Positions 22,847 through 32,040 of a stretch of 64,000 bases of DNA are shown here, in pieces; position 1 is the stretch's first letter; every line of letters starts with the position of its first letter. The stretch spans positions 54,186,858 to 54,250,857 of the forward strand of contig OZ022503.1 in NCBI GenBank assembly GCA_963989385.1, read 5' to 3'. The notes under the pieces were generated by a model, which saw nothing but the letters and a program-made list of their open reading frames with translations, did no database searches and had not been told where the DNA came from. Source of the stretch: Ctena decussata (lineage: Eukaryota; Mollusca; Bivalvia; Lucinida; Lucinidae). A program made the translations under genes and the position numbers.

Positions 22847-25800
22847 TTATTCTACATTAATAATCACTGGTGGGGGTCTCCTTTTCACAGCATCTTTGGC
22901 ATTTTTATTCAAACTAGAATAGGGTATCCAAATGGCAGACTCAGCCGGTTCACCCCTTAACTGAACTAAATATTCTGTGGAGTTCTTGTTTGGTCTTTGA
23001 CCCAAGAAACGTTTAACCTTGTGGTACCCATGTGCGTCCATGAAACCATCGTCAGAAGATACTACAGCATCAGGGTTTATAGCTAACCCGAAACGGTCTG
23101 GGGGATTGCGTGTACGGGTTGACTGTCTAAGATCGGGGACGACATAGTCAACCGTCTGTTCATCAGATGTTAAGTTCGCATTTTGCAATATCTCTGGTCT
23201 GTTGTCAACCCCCTGTCCATCATTCTGTCCGTATGTCTGCTGTCCATTCTCACAAGTGGCAACGCGACTCGTGAGGTATGGAGTAGGCTGAGGTTCTCGG
23301 ACATATGCCATTTTGAGACGATTAAGATGCACTGGTCTTTCTAAACATAGTCCAGTGTCTGGATTACGCAACACCGCCATATGTGGACTACTGAACTTGT
23401 CTACCACAAACGGACCTACATAATTATTCTTGAGCTTTTGTCCCACCCCTACTGTTTCTGTCAAAAGGAACACATAGTCACCAGACACAGCCTGCAATGG
23501 GTTTGTATTTTCATTGGCTCTGGCCAACATACTTTCCTGAGATTTGATGACATTATTCCTCACTTCTGTGCGAATGATGTTAAGTTTTTCTGCATGTTTG
23601 CGTACGTACGTCCGTGCGTCGACAGGTATAGTGTCAAAGTCCGTCGGTTTGACTGCTGTAAGTGGGAAATGTGGACGGTGACCAAAAACAATCTCATGTG
23701 GCGAGTACCCAGTGGATGCATTTACTGACTGATTGAATGAAAATGTAATGCTGTGTAATACTTCCATCCAATTATTGCATTTGCTGTTGACATAGGGTGT
23801 CAGTCTTTCTGCCAATGTTTTGTGTGACCTTTCACACATTCCCAAACAAGAGTGTACAAATGATGGTGTGAACTCCTGCTGAATATGCAGTTGTCGACAA
23901 ATTTCTTTCATGCATTTGCTTGTATTTTCTGTACCCAAATCCGATAACAGAGTTTTACATACGCCATATTTGGTAAACAGCTGGGTAAGACCAGATGCAA
24001 CTGACAAAGTGTCTTTGTTTGCTAATGGAATTGTTACTAAATACCTGCTAAACATGTCTATGCAAGTCAGGACATAAGTAAAACCTTGGCTCTGAGAGGG
24101 TGGAAGTGGGCCATACAAATCAATTTGCCAAACCTCGAATGGTTGTTTCGGCTGGGGATATGCGGTAATACCGGACTTTGTGTAATGCTTGGTGAGTTTA
24201 CGTTTTTGACATTCCTGACATGACCTCACATAGTCAGTGATCAGTGGACCCATGCGTTGAAAGAAATAATGTTCCCTTACTCTGTCTAGTGTGTCAGTAA
24301 TACCTGCATGTCCACTCATTGGAGAGTCATGATACAGTTGGATCACAGTCTTTATCATTGTGTCAGGTAATACAAGCTGGTAATGGTCAAGATGTTTTGT
24401 GCGTTTAGATTTTGCTACTCTAGAATGCCAAAGAAGTCCGTCAATCAAAGCATAATCACTAGATTCTAACAAAATCCGCCTTGCCTTTTTCTGACTCCTT
24501 GGCAAGACACCACTTTCTAAGTAATTTATCAAACCATGCAACTGACTGTCATTTCGCTGCAATTCTTTTGTCTTTATCGGACTAAAATCAAACTTGGTAA
24601 ATAATTCTACTTTCTTCACCTCATCCTCAAGAAAACTTGATTGCTGAGTTTCGCTCTCTGTCTGAGAAGCATCATTCGTAGAAAGAATACTAGTGTGATC
24701 TGTCTCTACATTTTGTAATGTAATGTCAGTATGCGCAGTCTGATCTTTCATGTCAGCAGGGATCGAAAATTGCTCAGTATTTTGATTTTTCTTGTTTGCC
24801 CTCTTTTTCCCAATCAATCTGTGCTTTGTCCGCCCTTGTGAGTCAATGATTTCAGAATCAGCATCATAATCTGAACCAGTATCTGATTTCAAAACAATCC
24901 CTGAGTTGTGTGGCAATGCCATATGATTTACAACTTTCAGACCATGAGATCCTTTATCAGAGCAAAGGAATTCCTGAAGTGTGCCACCATTAGGCAATGT
25001 TATTGTACCAGTATTTTCGGGTACATATGGGAAAAAGGGGTCTCGTTCATCGGGACTCGAAAATGAGGGGTCGTTCTGAGTATGAACCCTACTGAGAGCG
25101 TCAGGCACGCCCATCTCAGTGCCTTTCTTGTACCGTATTTCAAAATTAAACTCCTGTAAGATAGCCAACCATCTTTCATAGATAGCACCTTTAAGACTTT
25201 TCTGAAACAATGGCTTGAGCGCCTGATGGTCACATTCTACAACAAACTTCCTACCTCTTAAATAAGAAGCACAATCAAGAATGCTTGTAACCACACCCAA
25301 AAGTTCCAACTTTGTGGGGCCGTAAGATTGCTGCCATTTAGAAAGGGACTTTGAGCCAAATCTAACAACTCTGGGGGTGTCCTGTTGGTCAGCACTGGAA
25401 TGATTTTGATACAATATGTAGCCTATACCCCTGCTGGAGCTATCAACCGCCAGGTAGAACTGCAAGTCATATTGAGGAAAAGCCAAAGCTTCAGAATTTA
25501 ACAAACATTCTTTGAGTTGCTCAAATGAGTTTTGATGCTCTGTTTGCCATGAAAATTTCACACCTTTGCGAAGAAGTTTATACAAGGGATTGGCTACTGA
25601 ACTATAATTGGGAATAAACTTTTTGAACCAATTCATAAGACCAAGATAGCGTTTGAGAGCTTTTGCATTTTTCGGTGCAGGGTATTCAGAAATAGCTTTT
25701 AAACGGTCAGAGGGTGGCCTGATTCCTTCTTTTGAGATTTCGTGACCTAAGAAAACGCATTTTTGCTGCGCAAATTTACACTTCTGGGGTGACAATTTCA

Positions 25801-27439
25801 ATCCAGCTTGTTTAAAACGATCAAAAACCTCCTGCAAATCTTGCATATGTTGCTCAAATGTTTCTGAGATAATGAGCACATCATCTAAGTAACAGAGTGC
25901 ACTTTTAAAAGAAAGTCCACTAAGGACTCTGTCCATCAAAAGCTGAAAAGAGTTCGGACTGGTTTTCAAACCCATTGGTAAGCGTGAAAACTTGTAAGAC
26001 CCAAAGCAAGTATTAAACGCAGTATACTTAGTGGATTCCGGTGAAATCCGCATTTGAAAGAAACCTGAGCTAAGGTCAATAGAGGATATAAAATTGGGTA
26101 TCCTGTGAGTAAAAGACTCTGTTAACTCTTGAACATCAGGAATAGCATAGCAAAAGTCCTGGGTTTGTGAATTAAGGTAACGAAAATCCACACAAAATCT
26201 GAACATTGACAGACTCGCCTCTGGGGACCCTGGTTCGACTCCCGGTTTTGGCTTATTTCGCTTTGAGACAAGCACAATGGGACTAGAAATTGGAATGTCT
26301 TCTTTTTCACTAATTGGGGTAATGATACCTTGACGCAACAGTTCGTCTAATTGATGTTGTAGTACCTCACGTTTGTCAGGTGTCAGTTTATACGGACGTT
26401 GATGTTTCGGGACAGCGTCTGGTTTAAGGTGTATCTGATGCTCTACTATGTTTGTCAGGCCTAAGTCAGGGTTTTCGGATGTTACAAATAAAGCTATATT
26501 ATCAAGCAGCAGCTGCGTAATTTTCTCCCTTTCTTGCAATGACCACTCATTTGATTGTAGATCAAAATGTGACAAAAATTCTGAATTTGCACCCTTTGTA
26601 CTGCTGCGTGCTTGATAACTAGCTTGTGAACAATGTGATGTCATCTTTTTGTCAGTACCAATGTCATGTATTTTATATGTCTCGTCTAAGACCTGAAATT
26701 CTCCTATGGGTTTGCCTTTACATATTGTTAAGCATTGTGACGTGGGATTGAGTATTTTCATGGGCACCATGGAATTATGGGATACAACAGCTAATGATCT
26801 AGAAACAAGTAACTTCTTTTTCTGCATGTACGCACTCCCTGAACACACACCCTGGTACCCAGTAGTGACATGCTTTGGAACCTTTCCCCACAAGATTGTT
26901 TCTGAATTCGGCTGAAGAGTTATTCGTTTTTTAGCCCAAACTTTGCCCTTCGAAAAATGTACAGACTTACTGGAAAAATCCATTTTAATGCCATGAGAAT
27001 GCATATACTGCGTACCCAAAAGTAAAGGATGTGATGTTTCTTCTATAACATAAACATCTATATTGTGATTTTGACCTTGAATCGTGGCTTGAATTTCGGC
27101 GATGCCCGTAATGTGAATTTCCTGATTATTGGCCAAAACAATGACATCATCAGTCACAGGTGTTAACTTTGACTTCGCTCTGTCAGACAGAAAATCATAC
27201 AATCTTTTTGACATTAAATTTACAGAACTCCCTGAATCTAACATAGCTGAGACATTACAGTTAGGAAACTGTGCATGCACATAAAGAAAACTGTTATTAC
27301 TTACAAGTTCGGGGTTATCATCAGCTTCACAGTTCGGTGGTGTTGAACGTTCAGGGGCCTGACTCCTTTGGCGCTGGTTCACTGCCGTCCTCCCAAGGGA
27401 ACGCGCCCGGTGTCCCTTGGGTTCCTCCCGTTTCCCGAA
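22847..27439 (-). CDS. pol: Pol polyprotein of the Gypsy element (PR-RT-RH-IN)
   Basis: The open frame runs from 27439, just after an in-frame TAA at 27440-27442. Residues here are counted from a GTG at 27382 (1511 aa). Aspartic protease: DSG at 49-51 and the LLLG flap-side motif near 121. Reverse transcriptase: about 340-560 with YLDD at 498-501. RNase H: D647, E693, D718. Integrase: zinc site H1018, H1025, C1055, C1058; catalytic D1088, D1148, E1184 with exact D-X35-E spacing; GPF at 1323-1325. The C-terminal 58 residues resemble a chromodomain but lack the usual cage aromatics. No good ATG lies at the start, so expression as Gag-Pol by -1 frameshifting is likely. All catalytic residues are present and the frame is undamaged. 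It copies the element RNA and inserts the DNA. Confidence 0.96.
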   Translation of the reverse strand, partial: FGKREEPKGHRARSLGRTAVNQRQRSQAPERSTPPNCEADDNPELVSNNSFLYVHAQFPNCNVSAMLDSGSSVNLMSKRLYDFLSDRAKSKLTPVTDDVIVLANNQEIHITGIAEIQATIQGQNHNIDVYVIEETSHPLLLGTQYMHSHGIKMDFSSKSVHFSKGKVWAKKRITLQPNSETILWGKVPKHVTTGYQGVCSGSAYMQKKKLLVSRSLAVVSHNSMVPMKILNPTSQCLTICKGKPIGEFQVLDETYKIHDIGTDKKMTSHCSQASYQARSSTKGANSEFLSHFDLQSNEWSLQEREKITQLLLDNIALFVTSENPDLGLTNIVEHQIHLKPDAVPKHQRPYKLTPDKREVLQHQLDELLRQGIITPISEKEDIPISSPIVLVSKRNKPKPGVEPGSPEASLSMFRFCVDFRYLNSQTQDFCYAIPDVQELTESFTHRIPNFISSIDLSSGFFQMRISPESTKYTAFNTCFGSYKFSRLPMGLKTSPNSFQLLMDRVLSGLSFKSALCYLDDVLIISETFEQHMQDLQEVFDRFKQAGLKLSPQKCKFAQQKCVFLGHEISKEGIRPPSDRLKAISEYPAPKNAKALKRYLGLMNWFKKFIPNYSSVANPLYKLLRKGVKFSWQTEHQNSFEQLKECLLNSEALAFPQYDLQFYLAVDSSSRGIGYILYQNHSSADQQDTPRVVRFGSKSLSKWQQSYGPTKLELLGVVTSILDCASYLRGRKFVVECDHQALKPLFQKSLKGAIYERWLAILQEFNFEIRYKKGTEMGVPDALSRVHTQNDPSFSSPDERDPFFPYVPENTGTITLPNGGTLQEFLCSDKGSHGLKVVNHMALPHNSGIVLKSDTGSDYDADSEIIDSQGRTKHRLIGKKRANKKNQNTEQFSIPADMKDQTAHTDITLQNVETDHTSILSTNDASQTESETQQSSFLEDEVKKVELFTKFDFSPIKTKELQRNDSQLHGLINYLESGVLPRSQKKARRILLESSDYALIDGLLWHSRVAKSKRTKHLDHYQLVLPDTMIKTVIQLYHDSPMSGHAGITDTLDRVREHYFFQRMGPLITDYVRSCQECQKRKLTKHYTKSGITAYPQPKQPFEVWQIDLYGPLPPSQSQGFTYVLTCIDMFSRYLVTIPLANKDTLSVASGLTQLFTKYGVCKTLLSDLGTENTSKCMKEICRQLHIQQEFTPSFVHSCLGMCERSHKTLAERLTPYVNSKCNNWMEVLHSITFSFNQSVNASTGYSPHEIVFGHRPHFPLTAVKPTDFDTIPVDARTYVRKHAEKLNIIRTEVRNNVIKSQESMLARANENTNPLQAVSGDYVFLLTETVGVGQKLKNNYVGPFVVDKFSSPHMAVLRNPDTGLCLERPVHLNRLKMAYVREPQPTPYLTSRVATCENGQQTYGQNDGQGVDNRPEILQNANLTSDEQTVDYVVPDLRQSTRTRNPPDRFGLAINPDAVVSSDDGFMDAHGYHKVKRFLGQRPNKNSTEYLVQLRGEPAESAIWIPYSSLNKNAKDAVKRRPPPVIINVE

Positions 27440-28392
27440 TTATTTGCACAGTTATTGGCACGGTGTCCGAATTGTTCACACAATTGGCACTGGGTGTTTG
27501 GTTCGTTCCGTCCCCGTGCCCAATTACAGAATCGTTTAATGTGGCCTGCCCCTTTGCAGGCATGGCAAGACAACTGTCTTGGTAGCTGGTCCTTACTCCT
27601 TGTGGAATTAAACTGTTCAAATTGAGAACACAACCTGTCCATCTTACGTTCAAGTTCACTTAACCTGTTGTTGGTGCCTGGCTGGACAGCTGAAACATTA
27701 GACACTGGAGCTGGAATCGCTCCTCCCGGTACTGTCTCCGTAGAAGTTGGCAAAGCCCTATAACCGTAGGCTTCACCCATTTTTGCTGCTGTTAGGGCAG
27801 CATTTATGTCCTCAGGGTTGCCAGCCCTTACGAAAAATGCAAGCTGCGACGGCAACCCTTCAATAAACTTAAGAACGATTTCTTGTGGGCTTTTATTAAC
27901 CCGCCTCCCTTTTTCCATTATTTTACTGAAATAGTCCTCAAGTTGTTGGTGAGGGAGGAGGCGTAAGTTCATAAATTGCTCCGTTTCCACAAGCAACATT
28001 GGCTTATTGTTTGCCGATAAATATTTTTCCCTATAAATTCGCTGAACACTGTTCCAGTCTGCCTTCTGTGTATCTTCCAAACACGTAAACCAGGTTAGGG
28101 CAGGACCTTGCAAATGCAGCTGAAAGGCCGCCACTGTTCTAGGGTCCTGGGCATTTATTTTATTGAAAAGACAGTATGCCGAAAAATTGGAAAGAAATCT
28201 CTCGGCGTCTTCTGTGGGATAGCCACTAAATTTAGCCAAGCTAACTTTCCCTATATTCTCCATACTTCCACTGTCCAAAAAGTTCAGTGGCTGAGTTAAT
28301 GTTGGTAAAATAACTCCACAAGCTTCGTCTGGATTTACATTTTTTAAATCGAAACTAGAATCCAAAAGAGAATTGTCAAAAGAATTGTTCAT
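27379..28392 (-). CDS. gag: Gag polyprotein of the Gypsy element
   Basis: 337 aa from the ATG at 28390-28392, 34 bp after the LTR. It forms the virus-like particle and packages the element's RNA in the cytoplasm. Residues of about 55-235 fit the retrotransposon Gag (capsid-like) family: FSGYPTEDAERFL, then ALTWF, then EDYF. Two zinc knuckles of the CX2CX4HX4C type follow at 276-289 and 302-315, the nucleocapsid module that binds RNA. The frame ends in TGA at 27379-27381. The pol frame overlaps it in -1, and a GGGAAAC heptamer lies in register 49 bp before the stop. No frameshift or stop interrupts the frame. Confidence 0.95.
   Translation of the reverse strand: MNNSFDNSLLDSSFDLKNVNPDEACGVILPTLTQPLNFLDSGSMENIGKVSLAKFSGYPTEDAERFLSNFSAYCLFNKINAQDPRTVAAFQLHLQGPALTWFTCLEDTQKADWNSVQRIYREKYLSANNKPMLLVETEQFMNLRLLPHQQLEDYFSKIMEKGRRVNKSPQEIVLKFIEGLPSQLAFFVRAGNPEDINAALTAAKMGEAYGYRALPTSTETVPGGAIPAPVSNVSAVQPGTNNRLSELERKMDRLCSQFEQFNSTRSKDQLPRQLSCHACKGAGHIKRFCNWARGRNEPNTQCQLCEQFGHRANNCANNSGNGRNPRDTGRVPLGGRQ
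27430..27436 (-). promoter_or_regulatory. -1 ribosomal frameshift slip site GGGAAAC
   Basis: The minus-strand heptamer lies in the gag frame as G GGA AAC, the X XXY YYZ pattern used for -1 slippage; the same heptamer serves lentiviral gag-pol (visna, FIV). It falls between the last stop of the pol frame (27440-27442) and the gag stop (27379-27381), the only interval where slippage could join the frames. Downstream sequence is GC-rich, compatible with a stimulatory structure that I did not fold. Confidence 0.8.
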
Positions 28393-28407
28393 TTTGACAT
28401 TGAAAAT

Positions 28408-28426
28408 AAATTTAGATTCTCCACCA
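28408..28426 (-). other. Primer-binding site of the Gypsy element
   Basis: Directly after the 5' LTR the minus strand reads TGGTGGAGAATCTAAATTT. The leading TGG pairs with a tRNA 3' CCA. I could not assign the tRNA. Only 34 bp separate the LTR from the gag ATG, an unusually short leader. Confidence 0.7.
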
Positions 28427-29021
28427 TGTAATAGTCCTGTACGGTGTTAATATACACACCTAACACCTGGGGAATTAACTCATTAAAAAGTCACTAATAA
28501 TGTTTCTAATTTTATTTGATTTCTTTCAATAATTTTAACTATCAAAATTTAAGATGGTAAAAGCCTAAATATTATTTAACGTAGATGTTACTAATTCTTC
28601 TTAGATCTTTCTAACTAACAACTCTGAATGAATGGAATGAATGGTACACACTTTCTCACAGCATGCTCTTTCATACATGCGACCTCTCCCAAATATGGCA
28701 ACTACGCTTCACACCCCAACCCACTGATGGTGACAAATAAGGCTACTACATTTCCTGTTACAACACTTTCTCACAGAAGATAAAAATAAACTGAACTCAT
28801 GCTCTCAGCAAATAAGGAACAGGTATTTCCGGCAATATAGAACCAACCCAGCACAGCTTGTCTGAAAGGTGATAGTTCAAGGGATAGGGAGATCAAGATT
28901 AAAAACAAAGATAAATCTAATTGTATGTAGGAGTGAGGGGAAAGGTAGAAAGACCGGAAATAAACAGCTGTGCAGCAATATTAGAGAAAAGAAAAATATA
29001 AATATATGCTAATATATATCA
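28427..29021 (-). repeat. 5' LTR of the Gypsy element
   Basis: 595 bp. On the minus strand it starts TGATATATATTAGC and ends GGACTATTACA. AT-rich TATA-like sequence lies near its start. An AATAAA sits about 90 bp before its end, at the position equivalent to 21342-21347. Confidence 0.96.
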
Positions 29022-29440
29022 ATAGAAACTTACTTTGCTGTAATTTTTTGTATTAATTCACATACTGTGCAAGATCCGTTTATTTATTATCCAGAATATA
29101 TTCCAAAACCTTCAAACATTAATAAAACTTTATGCAAGAAAGTTTGGTTAAAAACATACAACTGTTTGAAACTTAGCTAAATAATTGCGCCAGAAATGGA
29201 AAATGGTGAAACCATGGTGAACTAATAGCAAATCAATGTAAAAAACCCATTTCATTTTGCTAAGGGTAGTTATGCCATGGACTAGAACCATTTGAATAGT
29301 TTTCAAAGAGGGACATATAAGGTTCATTCCTGCCAAGTCTGGCCAAGTTTAGGAGACAATGTCCTTTGAAGCAAATTGTTGATGACAAAAAAAGGCACAA
29401 CTCACGGCATGATTGAGTTTGACTATCACAATAGCTCACC
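29022..29440. other. No gene; flank of the Gypsy insertion and a repeat end
   Basis: After the duplicated ATAG the sequence is AT-rich. Near 29380-29440 it resembles a degraded right end of family B (GTTGATGACAAAAAAAGGCAC, then CACAATAGCTCACC). Confidence 0.45.
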
Positions 29441-30460
29441 TTGAACTAGAAAATTGTGTCTGTAAGACAAGAATCAGAAGCCCCCATGCGGTGCCTGTCA
29501 CAAAGCTGTATACATCACAAAATTGTCTATTATCAACAAATACTATTTAAACGACATACATATTGGCATTTTGTTTTCAATGTTTACGCAAATGCTCTAA
29601 AAATTCTATTGAAATCTGTGAAAGGGTTGAATACACAAGCTCCATCCCTAAAGCACAAAAAAGGTGCTGTCAATGACTAAGTTCAAAAGGCCATAATTCT
29701 GACAAAATTCAATTCTGTCAAGATTTCTTTTAGCTACATGCACATTTTGATTGTGTCCACAACATGTGTACAAAGTTTGAAAAGAATCCACAGACAACTA
29801 CAGGAGTAGTTGATTACACAAACTCCATATACTATAACAAAAAGGTTGCCAAAAATGACAAGTTCAAAAGGCAGTCATTCTGTCAAAATTAATCTATTCT
29901 TCATCAAACTGCCACATGCACATTTTGATTATGTCCGTAAGATGCGCATAAAGTTGGAAAAGATCAAGTGAAAACTGTAAGAAGAGTTGATTACACAAAC
30001 TCCATATCCTGCAAGGCAAATAGGCTGCCCAATATGACTTAAATTCAATAGGCCATAATTCTGTCAAAATAAAATTTAAGCCATCAAAAAGCCACATGCA
30101 CATCTTCACTATGTCCACAACATGTGTACAAAGTTTGAAAAGGATCCACTAAAAACTGCCAGAGGAGTTGGCTACACAAACTCCATGCCCCTCACTGCAA
30201 AAAGCTGCCCAAAATGACTAAGTTCAATAGGCTGTTATTCTGTCAAAATCGATTTTACCCCCATCAAAAAGCCACATGCACATCTTCATTATGTCCACAG
30301 CATGTGTGCAAAGTTTAAAAAAGATCCATTGAAAACTGTGGGAAGAGTTGATTACACATACTCTATACCCTAAAGTGTGATGAATGGATGGATGGACAGA
30401 CGGACAGACAGATGGACAGGAGCAAATCTTAATGCCCCTGACTGTCCTCACGGGGGCAAA
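29440..30460 (+). mobile_element. Helentron-like element (family L), degenerate
   Basis: Four to five units of about 175 bp carry AAAGCCACATGCACATCTTC, TGTCCACAACATGTGTACAAAG and GTTGATTACACAAACTCCAT. A GGACAGACAGATGGACAG run (30393-30420) precedes a terminal hairpin with GGGGGCAAAAC. The left end near 29480 carries GCCCCCATG, a possible partner. Boundaries are approximate. Confidence 0.55.
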
Positions 30461-31144
30461 ACCCCCATTCCCCCCACTCCCCCTTGAATTCATAAGTTTC
30501 AGTTTATTTTACTGACATCAAATGAAGCAGAAATCTCTTCCAGCATGGACCACGGCTGATCAATTCTAGAACCCGGATATGATAGGGTAAGGATGATGGG
30601 GTCTTGATGTTATGATGTAAATATTTGACTCGAGTGACTTGATTATACATGCTCAGTGACAAGAGCCATTTATCTTTCAGTAGTAGTATTTCAATTCTCA
30701 TATCGACGTTGCCCCCGCACCTCAGCGGAACGAATCCATAGCCTCAGTAACGGGGCGCTGAGCGTCCGTCCATGAATGTCAATCGTTAGTCAGATTCGTC
30801 CATCAGTCCTGCTTATCAAGGCCCTACGGCTGCTGCATGCGTGGAAAAGGAGTACGTTAGCAGGGTCCATCTTTCAGACTGAGGTAAAGAGCATATGAAT
30901 AAAATATGATGCATCAAATTTGATAAATGCATTAAAAAGCCATTCAGAACTAACTGCTAAACAAACTCAACACCTTTGTTAAAGATCAAAGTTTGATTTT
31001 CACACCTTAATTCTAGGATTTAATTGCAATGGGAGATAGACCATATAGGTATTATCATCATGCACAGAGCAACAATGTTAGTTAGATAATATATCACAAA
31101 CAACAACAGGCAATAGATAGGACTAAATTTAAAGGCAACATTAT
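30461..31144. other. No gene seen
   Basis: Contains a short GC-richer stretch (30711-30766, GCACCTCAGCGGAACG...CAGTAACGGGGCGC) that recurs at 48073-48118 inside another element. Otherwise AT-rich and unassigned. Confidence 0.5.
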
Positions 31145-31392
31145 TTTGTTTCCATACATCGAAGTACAAACAGTCCTCCTATATATGTAACACAATGCCA
31201 AAAAATGCAAGAATGTTGTAAGTACAGTCATTTGCCTTAACTATGAGAAAATTTATGTTATATTTATAACATATTAATGTAAATTCAGCTAAAGGAAACC
31301 TAATTAAAAACCATTTAATAGAAAATATATGGCTGGTTGTCAGCAGACGTTTTTGGTCCAAAAAGTCTGGTGACAACCGGTTGTCAGCAGAC
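31145..31392 (-). repeat. Right TIR of long-TIR element 1
   Basis: Reverse complement of the left TIR with one tandem unit fewer. It ends GGTTGTCAGCAGAC at 31392. Inner homology reaches TTTCCATACATCGAAGTAC near 31150. Confidence 0.85.
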
Positions 31393-31591
31393 ACTTCCAA
31401 AAATTAATCAGCTCTAGTCATCATCTCCAAATAGCTGACAAAACTTCGAATCCCTAGTTGAAACACTTTTCGGTATATCCTGATGCCACAATTTAAGGGT
31501 AATTACTCGGAAAAATAAATCTTTCTGACATGCCTGGGCTGTTTCAGTAATTTTAATGAAAACTGCAAGAAAAGAGCCCTTCCTTTAACAT

Positions 31592-31833
31592 TGAGCCGCG
31601 ACACAACAAAACAAAAGTGACATGTGCGCCAAACAAAGACTCAGAGCAGCCTGGGCATCCTCCCAGTGAGTCTGATCAGAGTCTTCACTGTCGGCATGGA
31701 GGTGGCTTAGACCCTTGGGTACACCCAAAGTGCACAGCAAAGGCTCTTGATCAGACTGGGCGGATGTTCAGACTGATCTAAGTCTTTGCGCAGCACACAT
31801 GCCACTCTGTTGGTTTTGTCATGTCGCTGATCA
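31592..31833. repeat. Fold-back MITE, copy 4
   Basis: Starts TGAGCCGCGACACAACAAAA. The inverted far end is degraded (TTTTGTCATGTCGCTGATCA). The arms carry TGGGCATCCTCCCAGT and ACTGGGCGGATG. More diverged than copies 1 and 2, so older. Confidence 0.75.
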
Positions 31834-32040
31834 AATGATAACGATATCACCTATACCAAAAGTATTCCAATCGGAGTCCTTTTGCCCCAACTAAGAAGAT
31901 GAATACCCACAGCATATATTCATTTTGACTACTATACTAGCAGAAATATTGGTACATGTATTTTTATGTTGAGATAACCAGGGAAAATGTCCCGCACGTA
32001 GCAAGTTCAGTAACAAAAACGAAATAAATAAATAAATAAA

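Larger units (their letters stand above)
21258..29021 (-). mobile_element. Intact Ty3/Gypsy LTR retrotransposon, 7764 bp
   Basis: Two 595-bp LTRs, TG...CA, look identical base for base. The 4-bp ATAG is duplicated at 21254-21257 and 29022-29025. Reading on the minus strand, the order is 5' LTR, primer-binding site, gag, pol (protease, RT, RNase H, integrase, chromodomain-like tail), about 1 kb of non-coding sequence, purine tract, 3' LTR. There is no env. Uninterrupted ORFs and identical LTRs point to recent insertion and possible activity. RT-RH-IN order places it in Ty3/Gypsy and not Ty1/Copia. Confidence 0.96.
18301..31392. mobile_element. Long-TIR fold-back-like element 1, about 13 kb, with a Gypsy insertion
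   Basis: The ends (18301-18620 and 31145-31392) are inverted copies of about 250-320 bp. Their outer parts are tandem 44-bp units containing TGACAACCGGTTGTCA: three units left (the third partial), two right. The inner parts also match in inverse orientation, for example TTACATATATATGTGGACTG and TGTTTGTACTT. Subtracting the Gypsy element leaves about 5.3 kb of repeat fragments with no transposase. No target duplication was found, possibly because the arrays differ in unit number. The arrangement resembles FB/Rehavkus-type Mutator relatives, whose TIRs are also tandem arrays; that assignment is inference. Confidence 0.7.

Noticed and set aside
27351..27659. Minus-strand 102-codon frame and two plus-strand frames over the gag/pol junction
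   Set aside because: Shadows of gag in other frames; no independent features.
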